Shown here: in pieces, positions 24,346 through 38,258 of the stretch
Position numbering within the stretch: position 1 is the first letter of the stretch
Layout: every line of letters starts with the position of its first letter
Origin: Hyperoodon ampullatus
Lineage: Eukaryota > Chordata > Mammalia > Artiodactyla > Ziphiidae
DNA: 64,000 nucleotides
Assembly: GCA_949752795.1 (NCBI GenBank)
Contig: CATKHW010000360.1
Location: 1 to 64,000, forward strand
Direction: 5' to 3'
Program-made: the position numbers and the translations under genes
The notes under the pieces: generated by a model
Database searches by the model: none
Told to the model about the DNA's origin: nothing
The model's input: the letters and a program-made list of their open reading frames with translations, nothing else

Positions 24346-26084
24346 CCCTAAAACAAGTAAAGAACAGAGCTACAGAGCCAAGGGCACTACCAGTCTAGGG
24401 AATATACCTTGGGAAAACTGAAGATCAATAAGACAGAGCCACCCCAAAATTTAGGGCTGCACTGCATACAAGGACCTCAACTTGGATACACCTTAAATAT
24501 CCCAGAAAATATAAACATGGTTCAAAAAATTGTGGTACTTACGTACGATGGAATATCCCTCAGCCATGAAATCAATGTCATAAGACCAGTAGCAGCAAAA
24601 TGGGTGGATTCAGGTACGATGATTCTAAGTGAAATAAGTCACACAGAAAAAGAAACTTATCATAAGATATCACTTATGAAGATCCTGTAAACATGGCTAC
24701 ACTTGAACTGAGTTAGGAAAGAGAACAGTGTCTCACATTTAGAAAACACTCTTATACCTGCTTAAGGGGGAAGGAGAGGTGGGGTGATGAATAAAACCAG
24801 AGTTTGATATAAGCACAGGTACCGTTCCAAAAACCAACTATGGAATAGACAAGACCTACACCGTCCTCAGCGAAAGGGACTCCAAACCCCATATTTCCCG
24901 CAGAGGAAAATATCTGACTAGTAAGAATCTTAAAACCTATGTATTGATATGTCTCCGTAAGGGAATCAACTGTGTCTAGACTGGCATAAACATGGCAGCG
25001 AGAATCAGCTCAAACCCACTATAAAAAGGAATTTCAAAAACAAAACAAAAAAACTGGGAAATTCTTTACAATTCCTTCAGGGTCTCTGATGAAAGCTGGA
25101 ATGACCCTATCTACAATGACCGCTGGATGTGGCATAAGGAGGGACACTTGGGACTGAGACGATTGGTGAGATTGGGTGAGCAAATGCAGACCCTTTAAAG
25201 CAATAATGCATGGCACCCATTCCATGGGTCCGAACTCTCCAGGTTGAAGGGAATATTACTACAGCTATAACATGTGCGGGAAACCTAGAGAACGGACACA
25301 CTGTGAATACGAAAGGTTTCTAAAACTCAACGAATAGTCCCTCTCCTGGTGCTGCGGTTTGACTTTCCGTCTGCTTTACTATCAACCTCCCAACTTGGAG
25401 AGACAGCCCTTTTAACCTCTTGGTTCGCACAGGTTGCCAATTTGGCAGAGGATGAAAGGGAAGAGGGAGAACCAATGAGAGAGTAGCTGTTAGGCATTTG
25501 GACGGGCACTTATCACGGTAATTTCCCGGCAGGAAGAAGAATTAACCAAATTCTCAGCCACCCACCGGGAACCAGTATAGGTCCTGAACCAAAATTTTGG
25601 ACTTGCGGTCAGCTCACCAAAAACGAGTTGAAAAATGGAGCTCAGGGGCACAGCAATTCACAAACTGGCCGAGTAATAAAGGACAACTATCGTCCAAAAA
25701 TCTGTTGAGGGAAGGCAACGAGGCGGACTTGAAAGCGAGGCAGAATAGCAGGAAACAGATTTCAAGAGGTACATTGGAATCGCCTTTAAAGCACAGGAAG
25801 AGGGGCACAACTTCGACAATGATGCACTTGGCCAAAAAGGGCGTATGCGTTTTCTCCTGAATATATTCAGGAGAAAACGCATTCGCCCTTTTTGGCCAAG
25901 CAAGCAAGCGGGCAATGCAAATCTGCACTACAAAGAAGTATCACTTCCCACCGGTCAAAAGGGACATCCACAAAATGTGTAAGAACAAGAAAGGCAAGAC
26001 AGGCCCTGGAGAACAGGGAGCCTTGTTATGCTGATGGGCGGGATGTAAATTGCCAACTGCCTCTCTGGAGGAGTGCATTCTGTT
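24346..26084 (+). repeat. Satellite unit 15, type D
   Basis: The left two thirds match unit 11. The right part departs: cacttatcacgg near 25507, ggtacattgg near 25772, and one palindrome mismatch, A to T at 25883 (palindrome 25827-25900). Confidence 0.92.
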
Positions 26085-27823
26085 CCCTAAAACAAGTAAA
26101 GAACAGAGCTACAGAGCCAAGGGCACTACCAGCCTAGGGAATATACCTTTGGAAAACTGAAGATCAATAAGACAGAGCCACCCCAAAATTTAGGGCTGCA
26201 CTGCATACAAGGACCTCAACTTGGATACACCTTAAATATCCCAGAAAATATAAACATGGTTCAAAAAATTGTGGTACTTACGTACGATGGAATATCCCTC
26301 AGCCATGAAATCAATGTCATAAGACCAGTAGCAGCAAAATGGGTGGATTCAGGTACGATGATTCTAAGTGAAATAAGTCACACAGAAAAAGAAACTTATC
26401 ATAAGATATCACTTATGAAGATCCTGTAAACATGGCTACACTTGAACTGAGTTAGGAAAGAGAACAGTGTCTCACATTTAGAAAACACTCTTATACCTGC
26501 TTAAGGGGGAAGGAGAGGTGGGGTGATGCATAAAACCAGAGTTTGATATAAGCACAGGTACCGTTCCAAAAACCAACTATGGAATAGACAAGACCTACAC
26601 CGTCCTCAGCGAAAGGGACTCAAAACACCATATTTCCCGCAGAGGAAAGTATCTGACTAGTAAGAATCTTAAAACCTATGTATTGATATGTCTCCATAAG
26701 GGAATCAAGTGTGTCTAGACTGGCATAAACATGGCAGCGAGAATCAGCTCAAACCCACTATAAAAAGGATTTTCAAAAACAAAACAAAAAAACTGGGAAA
26801 TTCTTTACAATTCCTTCAGGGTCTCTGATGAAAGCTGGAATGACCCTATCTACAAGGACAGCTGGATGTGGCATAAGGAGGGACACTTGGGACTGAGATG
26901 ATTGGTGAGATTGGGTGAGCAAATGCAGACCCTTTAAAGCAATAATGCATGGCACCCATTCCATGGGTCCGAACTCTCCAGGTTGAAGCGAATATTACTA
27001 CAGCTATAACATGTGCGGGAAACCTAGGGAACGGACACACTGTGAATACGAAAGGTTTCTAAAACTCAACGAATAGTCCCTCTCCTGGTGCTCTGGTTTG
27101 ACTTTCCGTCTGCTTTACTATCAACCTCCCAACTTGGAGAGACAGCCCCTTTAACCTCTTGGTTCGCACAGGTTGCCAATTTGGCAGAGGATGAAAGGGA
27201 AGAGGGAGAACCAATGAGAGAGTAGCTGTTAGGCATTTGGACGGGCACATATCACTGTAATTTCCCGGCAGGAAGAAGAATTAACCAAATTCTCAGCCAC
27301 CCACCGGGAACCAGTATAGGTCCTGAACCAAAATTTTGGACTTGCGGTCAGCTTACCAAAAACGAGTTGAAAAATGGTGCTCAGGGGCACAGCAATTCAC
27401 AAACTGGCCGAGTAATAAAGGACAACTATCGTCCAAAAATCTGTTGAGGGAAGGCAACGAGGCGGACTTGAAAGCGAGGCAGAATAGCAGGAAACAGATT
27501 TCAAGAGGTACGTTGGAATCGCCTTTAAAGCACAGGAAGAGGGGCACAACTTCGACAATGATGCACTTGGCCAAAAAGGGCGTATGCGTTTTCTCCTGAA
27601 TATATTCAGGAGAAAACGCATACGCCCTTTTTGGCCAAGCAAGCAAGCGGGCAATGCAAATCTGCACTACAAAGAAGTATCACTTCCCACCGGTCAAAAG
27701 GGACATCCACAAAATGTGTAAGAACAAGAAAGGCAAGACAGGCCCTGGAGAACAGGGAGCCTTGTTATGCTGATGGGCGGGATGTAAATTGCCAACTGCC
27801 TCTCTGGAGGAGTGCATTCTGTT
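26085..27823 (+). repeat. Satellite unit 16, mosaic
   Basis: Palindrome 27566-27639 is perfect. The left end is D-like (ctgaagatc, ttaaatatccc) although it follows a D unit; later it has ctctggtttg and cagcttacc, shared with unit 17. ccttgggaaa is changed to cctttggaaa near 26149, which removes the TTG at the head of the ORF2-tail frame. Confidence 0.92.
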
Positions 27824-29562
27824 CCCTAAAACAAGTAAAGAACAGAGCTACAGAGCCAAGGGCACTACCAGCCTAGGGAATATACCTTGGGAAAACTGAA
27901 AATCAATAAGACAGAGCCACCCCAAAATTTAGGGCTGCACTGCATACAAGGACCTCAACTTGGATACACCTTAAGTATCCCAGAAAATATAAACATGGTT
28001 CAAAAAATTGTGGTACTTACGTACGATGGAATATCCCTCAGCCATGAAATCAATGTCATAAGACCAGTAGCAGCAAAATGGGTGGATTCAGGTACGATGA
28101 TTCTAAGTGAAATAAGTCACACAGAAAAAGAAACTTATCATAAGATATCACTTATGAAGATCCTGTAAACATGGCTACACTTGAACTGAGTTAGGAAAGA
28201 GAACAGTGTCTCACATTTAGAAAACACTCTTATACCTGCTTAAGGGTGAAGGAGAGGTGGGGTGATGCATAAAACCAGAGTTTGATATAAGCACAGGTAC
28301 CGTTCCAAAAACCAACTATGGAATAGACAAGACCTACACCGTCCTCAGCGAAAGGGACTCCAAACCCCATATTTCCCGCAGAGGAAAATATCTGACTAGT
28401 AAGAATCTTAAAACCTATGTATTGATATGTCTCCATAAGGGAATCAAGTGTGTCTAGACTGGCATAAACATGGCAGCGAGAATCAGCTCAAACCCACTAT
28501 AAAAAGGATATTCAAAAACAAAACAAAAAAACTGGGAAATTCTTTACAATTCCTTCAGGGTCTCTGATGAAAGCTGGAATGACCCTATCTACAACGACAG
28601 CTGGATGTGGCATAAGGAGGGACACTTGGGACTGAGACGATTGGTGAGATTGGGTGAGCAAATGCAGACCCTTTAAAGCAATAATGCATGGCACCCATTC
28701 CATGGGTCCGAACTCTCCAGGTTGAAGGGAATATTACTACAGCTATAACATGTGCGGGAAACCTAGGGAACGGACACACTGTGAATACGAAAGGTTTCTA
28801 AAACTCAACGAATAGTCCCTCTCCTGGTGCTCTGGTTTGACTTTCCGTCTGCTTTACTATCAACCTCCCAACTTGGAGAGACAGCCCCTTTAACCTCTTG
28901 GTTCGCACAGGTTGCCAATTTGGCAGAGGATGAAAGGGAAGAGGGAGAACCAATGAGAGAGTAGCTGTTAGGCATTTGGACGGGCACATATCACTGTAAT
29001 TTCCCGGCAGGAAGAAGAATTAACCAAATTCTCAGCCACCCACCGGGAACCAGTATAGGTCCTGAACCAAAATTTTGGACTTGCGGTCAGCTTACCAAAA
29101 ACGAGTTGAAAAATGGAGATCAGGGGCACAGCAATTCACAAACTGGCCGAGTAATAAAGGACAACTATCGTCCAAAAATCTGTTGAGGGAAGGCAACGAG
29201 GCGGACATGAAAGCGAGGCAGAATAGCAGGAAACAGATTTCAAGAGGTACGTTGGAATCGCCTTTAAAGCACAGGAAGAGGGGCACATCTTGGACAATGA
29301 TGCATTTGGCCAAAAAGGGCGTATGCGTTTTATCCTGAATATATTCAGGAGAAAACGCATACGCCCTTTTTGGCCAAGCAAGCAAGCAGGCAATGCAAAT
29401 CTGCACTACAAAGAAGTATCACTTCCCACCGGTCAAAAGGGACACCCACAAAATGTGTAAGAACAAGAAAAGCAAGACAGGCCCTGGAGAACAGGGAGCC
29501 TTGTTATGCTGATGGGCGGGATGTAAATTGCCAACTGCCTCTCTGGAGGAGTGCATTCTGTT
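27824..29562 (+). repeat. Satellite unit 17, mosaic, most damaged palindrome
   Basis: Palindrome 29305-29378 has two mismatches, C to T at 29305 and C to A at 29332. The right end is C-like (atcttggac, caagcaggc, gaaaagcaag). Has ggatattc near 28507, shared with unit 19. Confidence 0.92.
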
Positions 29563-31301
29563 CCCTAAAACAAGTAAAGAACAGAGCTACAGAGCCAAGG
29601 GCACTACCAGTCTAGGGAATATACCTTGGGAAAACTGAAAATCAATAAGACAGAGCCACCCCAAAATTTAGGGCTGCACTGCATACAAGGGCCTCAACTT
29701 GGATACACCTTAAGTATCCCAGAAAATATAAACATGGTTCAAAAAATTGTGGTACTTACGTACGATGGAATATCCCTCAGCCATGAAATCAATGTCATAA
29801 GACCAGTAGCAGCAAAATGGGTGGATTCAGGTACGATGATTCTAAGTGAAATAAGTCACACAGAAAAAGAAACTTATCATAAGATATCACTTATGAAGAT
29901 CCTGTAAACATGGCTACACTTGAACTGAGTTAGGAAAGAGAAGAGTGTCTCACATTTAGAAAACACTCTTATACCTGCTTAAGGGGGAAGGAGAGGTGGG
30001 GTGATGCATAAAACCAGAGTTTGATATAAGCACAGGTACCGTTCCAAAAACCAACTATGGAATAGACAAGACCTACACCGTCCTCAGCGAAAGGGACTCA
30101 AAACCCCATATTTCCCGCAGAGGAAAATATCTGACTAGTAAGAATCTTAAAACCTATGTATTGATATGTCTCCGTAAGGGAATCAAGTGTGTCTAGACTG
30201 GCATAAACATGGCAGCGAGAATCAGCTCAAACCCAGTATAAAAAGGAATTTCAAAAACAAAACAAAAAAACTGGGAAATTCTTTACAATTCCTTCAGGGT
30301 CTCTAATGAAGGCTGGAATGACCCTATCTACAACGACAGCTGGATGTGGCATAAGGAGGGACACTTGGGACTGAGACGATTGGTGAGATTGGGTGAGCAA
30401 ATGCAGACCCTTTAAAGCAATAATGCATGGCACCCATTCCATGGGTCCGAACTCTCCAGGTTGAAGGGAATATTACTACAGCTATAACATGTGCGGGAAA
30501 CCTAGAGAACGGACACACTGTGAATACGAAAGGTTTCTAAAACTCAACGAATAGTCCCTCTCCTGGTGCTCCGGTTTGACTTTCCGTCTGCTTTAATATC
30601 AACCTCCCAACTTGGAGAGACAGCCCCTTTAACCTCTTGGTTCGCACAGGTTGCCAATTTGGCAGAGGATGAAAGGGAAGAGGGAGAACCAATGAGAGAG
30701 TAGCTGTTAGGCATTTGGACGGGCACATATCACTGTAATTTCCCGGCAGGAAGAAGAATTAACCAAATTCTCAGCCACCCACCGGGAACCAGTATAGGTC
30801 CTGAACCAAAATTTTGGACTTGCGGTCAGCTCACCAAAAACGAGTTGAAAAATGGAGCTCAGGGGCACAGCAATTCACAAACTGGCCGAGTAATAAAGGA
30901 CAACTATCGTCCAAAAATCTGTTGAGGGAAGGCAACGAGGCGGACTTGAAAGCGAGGCAGAATAGCAGGAAACAGATTTCAAGAGGTACGTTGGAATCGC
31001 CTTTAAAGCACAGGAAGAGGGGCACAACTTCGACAATGATGCACTTGGCCAAAAAGGGCGTATGCGTTTTCTCCTGAATATATTCAGGAGAAAACGCATA
31101 CGCCCTTTTTGGCCAAGCAAGCAAGCGGGCAATGCAAATCTGCACTACAAAGAAGTATCACTTCCCACCGGTCAAAAGGGACATCCACAAAATGTGTAAG
31201 AACAAGAAAGGCAAGACAGGCCCTGGAGAACAGGGAGCCTTGTTATGCTGATGGGCGGGATGTAAATTGCCAACTGCCTCTCTGGAGGAGTGCATTCTGT
31301 T
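29563..31301 (+). repeat. Satellite unit 18, B-like left part
   Basis: Palindrome 31044-31117 is perfect. gaagagtgtc, cccagtataa and ctctaatgaagg are as in unit 13; from the middle on the B markers are gone. Private change: ctttaatatc near 30592. Confidence 0.92.
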
Positions 31302-33040
31302 CCCTAAAACAAGTAAAGAACAGAGCTACAGAGCCAAGGGCACTACCAGTCTAGGGAATATACCTTGGGAAAACTGAAAATCAATAAGACAGAGCCACCC
31401 CAAAATTTAGGGCTGCACTGCATACAAGGGCCTCAACTTGGATACACCTTAAGTATCCCAGAAAATATAAACATGGTTCAAAAAATTGTGGTACTTACGT
31501 ACGATGGAATATCCCTCAGCCATGAAATCAATGTCATAAGACCAGTAGCAGCAAAATGGGTGGATTCAGGTACGATGATTCTAAGTGAAATAAGTCACAC
31601 AGAAAAAGAAACTTATCATAAGATATCACTTATGAAGATCCTGTAAACATGGCTACACTTGAACTGAGTTAGGAAAGAGAAGAGTGTCTCACATTTAGAA
31701 AACACTCTTATACCTGCTTAAGGGGGAAGGAGAGGTGGGGTGATGCATAAAACCAGAGTTTGATATAAGCACAGGTACCGTTCCAAAAACCAACTATGGA
31801 ATAGACAAGACCTACACCGTCCTCAGCGAAAGGGACTCAAAACCCCATATTTCCCGCAGAGGAAAATATCTGACTAGTAAGAATCTTAAAACCTATGTAT
31901 TGATATGTCTCCGTAAGGGAATCAAGTGTGTCTAGACTGGCATAAACTTGGCAGCGAGAATCAGCTCAAACCCACTATAAAAAGGATATTCAAAAACAAA
32001 ACAAAAAAACTGGGAAATTCTTTACAATTCCTTCAGGGTCTCTGATGAAGGCTGGAATGACCCTATCTACAACGACAGCTGGATGTGGCATAAGGAGGGA
32101 CACTTGGGACTGAGACGATTGGTGAGATTGGGTGAGCAAATGCAGACCCTTTAAAGCAATAATGCATGGCACCCATTCCATGGGTCCGAACTCTCCAGGT
32201 TGAAGGGAATATTACTACAGCTATAACATGTGCGGGAAACCTAGGGAACGGACACACTGTGAATACGAAAGGTTTCTAAAACTCAACGCATAGTCCCAAC
32301 CCTGGTGCTCCGGTTTGACTTTCCGTCTGCTTTACTATCAACCTCCCAACTTGGAGAGACAGCCCCTTTAACCTCTTGGTTCGCACATGTTGCCAATTTG
32401 GCAGAGGATGAAAGGGAAGAGGGAGAACCAATGAGAGAGTAGCTGTTAGGCAATTGGACGGGCACATATCACTGTAATTTCCCGGCAGGAAGAAGAATTA
32501 ACCAAATTCTCAGCCACCCACCGGGAACCAGTATAGGTCCTGAACCAAAATTTTGGACTTGCGGTCAGCTCACCAAAAGCGAGTTGAAAAATGGAGCTCA
32601 GTGGCACAGCAATTCACAAACTGGCCGAGTAATAAAGGACAACTATCGTCCAAAAATCTGTTGAGGGAAGGCAACGAGGCGGACTTGAAAGCGAGGCAGA
32701 ATAGCAGGAAACAGATTTCAAGAGGTACGTTGGAATCGCCTTTAAAGCACAGGAAGAGGGGCACAACTTCGACAATGATGCACTTGGCCAAAAAGGGCGT
32801 ATGCGTTTTCTCCTGAATATATTCAGGAGAAAACGCATACGCCCTTTTTGGCCAAGCAAGCAAGCGGGCAATGCAAATCTGCACTACAAAGAAGTATCAC
32901 TTCCCACCGGTCAAAAGGGACATCCACAAAATGTGTAAGAACAAGAAAGGCAAGACAGGCCCTGGAGAACAGGGAGCCTTGTTATGCTGATGGGCGCGAT
33001 GTAAATTGCCAACTGCCTCTCTGGAGGAGTGCATTCTGTT
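31302..33040 (+). repeat. Satellite unit 19
   Basis: Palindrome 32783-32856 is perfect. Many private changes: cataaacttgg near 31945, tcccaaccctgg near 32295, cacatgttgcc near 32386, ggcaattgg near 32450 and gggcgcgatg near 32993. Confidence 0.92.
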
Positions 33041-34780
33041 CCCTAAAACAAATAAAGAACAGAGCTACAGAGCCAAGGGCACTACCAGTCTAGGGAATAT
33101 ACCTTGGGAAAACTGAAAATCAATAAGACAGAGCCACCCCAAAATTTAGGGCTGCACTGCATACAAGGACCTCAACTTGGATACACCTTAAGTATCCCAG
33201 AAAATATAAACATGGTTCAAAAAATTGTGGTACTTACGTACGATGGAATATCCCTCAGCCATGTAATCAATGTCATAAGACCAGTAGCAGCAAAATGGGT
33301 GGATTCAGGTACGATGATTCTAAGTGAAATAAGTCACACAGAAAAAGAAACTTATCATAAGATATCACTTATGAAGATCCTGTAAACATGGCTACTCTTG
33401 AACTGAGTTAGGAAAGAGAACAGTGTCTCACATTTAGAAAACACTCTTATACCTGCTTAAGGGGGAAGGAGAGGTGGGGTGATGCATAAAACCAGAGTTT
33501 GATATAAGCACAGGTACCGTTCCAAAAACCAACTATGGAATGGACAAGACCTACACCGTCCTCAGCGAAAGGGACTCAAAACCCCATATTTCCCGCAGAG
33601 GAAAATATCTGACTAGTAAGAAACTTAATACCAATGTATTGATATGTCTCCGTAAGGGAATCAAGTGTGTCTAGACTGGCATAAACATGGCAGCGAGAAT
33701 CAGCTCAAACCCACTATAAAAAGGAATTTCAAAAACAAAACAAAAAAAACTGGGAAATTCTTTACAATTCTTTAAGGGTCTCTGATGAAGGCTGGAATGA
33801 CCCTATCTACAACGACAGCTGGATGTGGCATAAGGAGGGACACTTGGGACTGAGACGATTGGTGAGATTGGGTGAGCAAATGCAGACCCTTTAAAGCAAT
33901 AATGCATGGCACCCATTCCATGGGTCCGAACTCTCCAGGTTGAAGGGAATATTACTACAGCTATAACATGTGCGGGAAACCTAGAGAACGGACACACTGT
34001 GAATACGAAAGGTTTCTAAAACTCAACGAATAGTCCCACCCCTGGTGCTCCGGTTTGACTTTCCGTCTGCTTTACTATCAACCTCCCAACTTGGAGAGAC
34101 AGCCCCTTTAACCTCTTGGTTCGCACAGGTTGCCAATTTGGCAGTGGATGAAAGGGAAGAGGGAGAACCAATGAGAGAGTAGCTGTTAGGCATTTGGACG
34201 GGCACATATCACTGTAATTTCCCGGCAGGAAGAAGAATTAACCAAATTCTCAGCCACCCACCGGGAACCAGTATAGGTCCTGAACCAAAATTTTGGACTT
34301 GCGGTCAGCTCACCAAAAACGAGTTGAAAAATGGAGCTCAGGGGCACAGCAATTCACAAACTGGCCGAGTAATAAAGGACAACTATCGTCCAAAAATCTG
34401 TTGAGGGAAGGCAACGAGGCGGACTTGAAAGCGAGGCAGAATAGCAGGAAACAGATTTCAAGAGGTACGATGGAATCGCCTTTAAAGCACAGGAAGAGGG
34501 GCACAACTTCGACAATGATGCACTTGGCCAAAAAGGGCGTATGCGTTTTCTCCTGAATATATTCAGGAGAAAACGCATACGCCCTTTTTGGCCAAGCAAG
34601 CAAGCGGGCAATGCAAATCTGCACTACAAAGAAGTATCACTTCCCACCGGTCAAAAGGGACATCCACAAAATGTGTAAGAACAAGAAAGGCAAGACAGGC
34701 CCTGGAGAACAGGGAGCCTTGTTATGCTGATGGGCGGGATGTAAATTGCCAACTGCCTCTCTGGAGGAGTGCATTCTGTT
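33041..34780 (+). repeat. Satellite unit 20 (1,740 bp), Q/P hybrid
   Basis: Palindrome 34523-34596 is perfect. The left part is Q-like (cttaatacc, ttctttaaggg) with one extra A in the A-rich run; the right part is P-like (gcagtggatg, ggtacgatgg). Private change: aaacaaataaag near 33050. catgtaatc near 33261 is shared with unit 28. Confidence 0.92.
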
Positions 34781-36519
34781 CCCTAAAACAAGTAAAGAAC
34801 AGAGCTACAGAGCCAAGGGCACTACCAGTCTAGGGAATATACCTTGGGAAAACTGAAAATCAATAAGACAGAGCCACCCCAAAATTTAGGGCTGCACTGC
34901 ATACAAGGACCTCAACTTGGATACACCTTAAGTATCCCAGAAAATATAAACATGGTTCAAAAAATTGTGGTACTTACGTACGATGGAATATCCCTCAGCC
35001 ATGAAATCAATGTCATAAGACCAGTAGCAGCAAAATGGGTGGATTCAGGTACGATGATTCTAAGTGAAATAAGTCACACAGAAAAATAAACTTATCATAA
35101 GATATCACTTATGAAGATCCTGTAAACATGGCTACACTTGAACTGAGTTAGGAAAGAGAACAGTGTCTCACATTTAGAAAACACTCTTATACCTGCTTAA
35201 GGGGGAAGGAGAGGTGGGGTGATGCATAAAACCAGAGTTTGATATAAGCACAGGTACCGTTCCAAAAACCAACTATGGAATAGACAAGACCTACACCGTC
35301 CTCAGCGAAAGGGACTCAAAACCCCATATTTCCCGCAGAGGAAAATATCTGACTAGTAAGAATCTTAAAACCTATGTATTGATATGTCTCCGTAAGGGAA
35401 TCAAGTGTGTCTAGACTGGCATAAACATGGCAGCGAGAATCAGCTCAAACCCACTATAAAAAGGAATTTCAAAAACAAAACAAAAAAACTGGGAAATTCT
35501 TTACAATTCCTTCAGGGTCTCTGATGAAAGCTGGAATGACCCTATCTACAATGACAGCTGGATGTGGCATAAGGAGGGACACTTGGGACTGAGACGATTG
35601 GTGAGATTGGGTGAGCAAATGCAGACCCTTTAAAGCAATAATGCATGGCACCCATTCCATGGGTCCGAACTCTCCAGGTTGAAGGGAATATTACTACAGC
35701 TATAACATGTGCGGGAAACCTAGAGAACGGACACACTGTGAATACGAAAGGTTTCTAAAACTCAACGAATAGTCCCACCCCTGGTGCTCCGGTTTGACTT
35801 TCCGTCTGCTTTACTATCAACCTCCCAACTTGGAGAGACAGCCACTTTAACCTCTTGGTTCGCACAGGTTGCCAATTTGGCAGTGGATGAAAGGGAAGAG
35901 GGAGAACCAATGAGAGAGTAGCTGTTAGGCATTTGGACGGGCACATATCACTGTAATTTCCCGGCAGGAAGAAGAATTACCCAAATTCTCAGCCACCCAC
36001 CGGGAACCAGTATAGGTCCTGAACCAAAATTTTGGACTTGCGGTCAGCTCACCAAAAACGAGTTGAAAAATGGAGCTCAGGGGCACAGCAATTCACAAAC
36101 TGGCCGAGTAATAAAGGACAACTATCGTCCAAAAATCTGTTGAGGGAAGGCAACGAGGCGGACTTGAAAGCGAGGCAGAATAGCAGGAAACAGATTTCAA
36201 GAGGTACGATGGAATCGCCTTTAAAGCACAGGAAGAGGGGCACAACTTCGACAATGATGCACTTGGCCAAAAAGGGCGTATGCATTTTCTCCTGAATATA
36301 TTCAGGAGAAAACGCATACGCCCTTTTTGGCCAAGCAAGCAAGCGGGCAATGCAAATCTGCACTACAAAGAAGTATCACTTCCCACCGGTCAAAAGGGAC
36401 ATCCACAAAATGTGTAAGAACAAGAAAGGCAAGACAGGCCCTGGAGAACAGGGAGCCTTGTTATGCTGATGGGCGGGATGTAAATTGCCAACTGCCTCTC
36501 TGGAGGAGTGCATTCTGTT
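34781..36519 (+). repeat. Satellite unit 21, type P
   Basis: Palindrome 36262-36335 has one mismatch, G to A at 36284 in a CpG. A G-to-T change near 35087 makes a stop in the ORF2-tail frame, the only premature stop of this kind in the window. Confidence 0.92.
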
Positions 36520-38258
36520 CCCTAAAACAAGTAAAGAACAGAGCTACAGAGCCAAGGGCACTACCAGTCTAGGGAATATACCTTGGGAAAACTGAAAATC
36601 AATAAGACAGAGCCACCCCAAAATTTAGGGCTGCACTGCATACAAGGACCTCAACTTGGATACACCTTAAGTATCCCAGAAAATATAAACATGGTTCAAA
36701 AAATTGTGGTACTTACGTATGATGGAATATCCCTCAGCCATGAAATCAATGTCATAAGACCAGTAGCAGCAAAATGGGTGGATTCAGGTATGATGATTCT
36801 AAGTGAAATAAGTCACACAGAAAAAGAAACTTATCATAAGATATCACTTATGAAGATCCTGTAAACATGGCTACACTTGAACTGAGTTAGGAAAGAGAAG
36901 AGTGTCTCACATTTAGAAAACACACTTATACCTGCTTAAGGGGGAAGGAGAGGTGGGGTGATGCATAAAACCAGAGTTTGATATAAGCACAGGTACCGTT
37001 CCAAAAACCAACTATGGAATAGACAAGACCTACACCGTCCTCAGCGAAAGGGACTCAAAACCCCATATTTCCCGCAGAGGAAAATATCTGACTAGTAAGA
37101 ATCTTAATACCTATGTATTGATATGTCTCCGTAAGGGAATCAAGTGTGTCTAGACTGGCATAAACATGGCAGCGAGAATCAGCTCAAACCCACTATAAAA
37201 AGGAATTTCAAAAACAAAACAAAAAAACTGGGAAATTCTTTACAATTCTTTAAGGGTCTCTGATGAAGGCTGGAATGACCCTATCTACAACGACAGCTGG
37301 ATGTGGCATAAGGAGGGACACTTGGGACTGAGACGATTGGTGAGATTGGGTGAGCAAATGCAGACCCTTTAAAGCAATAATGCATGGCACCCATTCCATG
37401 GGTCCGAACTCTCCAGGTTGAAGGGAATATTACTACAGCTATAACATGTGCGGGAAACCTAGAGAACGGACACACTGTGAATACGAAAGGTTTCTAAAAC
37501 TCAACGCATAGTCCCTCCCTTGGTGCTCCGGTTTGACTTTCCGTCTGCTTTACTATCAACCTCCCAACTTGGAGAGACAGCCCCTTTAACCTCTTGGTTC
37601 GCACAGGTTGCCAATTTGGCAGAGGATGAAAGGGAAGAGGGAGAACCAATGAGAGAGTAGCTGTTAGGCATTTGGACGGGCACATATCACTGTAATTTCC
37701 CGGCAGGAAGAAGAATTAACCAAATTCTCAGCCACCCACCGGGAACCAGTATAGGTCCTGAACCAAAATTTTGGACTTGCGGTCAGGTCACCAAAAGCGA
37801 GTTGAAAAATGGAGCTCAGGGGCACAGCAATTCACAAACTGGCCGAGTAATAAAGGACAACTATCGTCCAAAAATCTGTTGAGGGAAGGCAACGAGGCGG
37901 ACTTGAAAGCGAGGCAGAATAGCAGGAAACAGATTTCAAGAGGTACGTTGGAATCGCCTTTAAAGCACAGGAAGAGTGGCACAACTTCGACAATGATGCA
38001 CTTGGCCAAAAAGGGCGTATGCGTTTTCTCCTGAATATATTCAGGAGAAAACGCATACGCCCTTTTTGGCCAAGCAAGCAAGCGGGCAATGCAAATCTGC
38101 ACTACAAAGAAGTATCACTTCCCACCGGTCAAAAGGGACATCCACAAAATGTGTAAGAACAAGAAAGGCAAGACAGGCCCTGGAGAACAGGGAGCCTTGT
38201 TATGCTGATGGGCGGGATGTAAATTGCCAACTGCCTCTCTGGAGGAGTGCATTCTGTT
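36520..38258 (+). repeat. Satellite unit 22, type Q
   Basis: Palindrome 38001-38074 is perfect. It shares acgtatgatgg, cgcatagtccctccc and caaaagcgag with unit 24. Private changes: ggtatgatg near 36788, gtcaggtcacc near 37783, gaagagtggc near 37972. Confidence 0.92.

Larger units (their letters stand above)
6956..26084 (+). repeat. Tetrameric higher-order repeat domain (types A-B-C-D, 6,956 bp)
   Basis: Unit order is A5 B6 C7 D/A8, B9 C10 D11, A12 B13 C14 D15. B units share ATGGAAT at their start, caccgattcc, attttggac and a palindrome mismatch. C units share gaaagctgttatgacc, gaagcaaaa and atcttggac. D units share ctgaagatc, ttaaatatccc and caatgaccgctgg. A units share gaggaaagtatc, and the gtctctctgg that leads into B. 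B9 to B13, C10 to C14 and D11 to D15 are each exactly 6,956 bp apart, four units. Confidence 0.85.
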
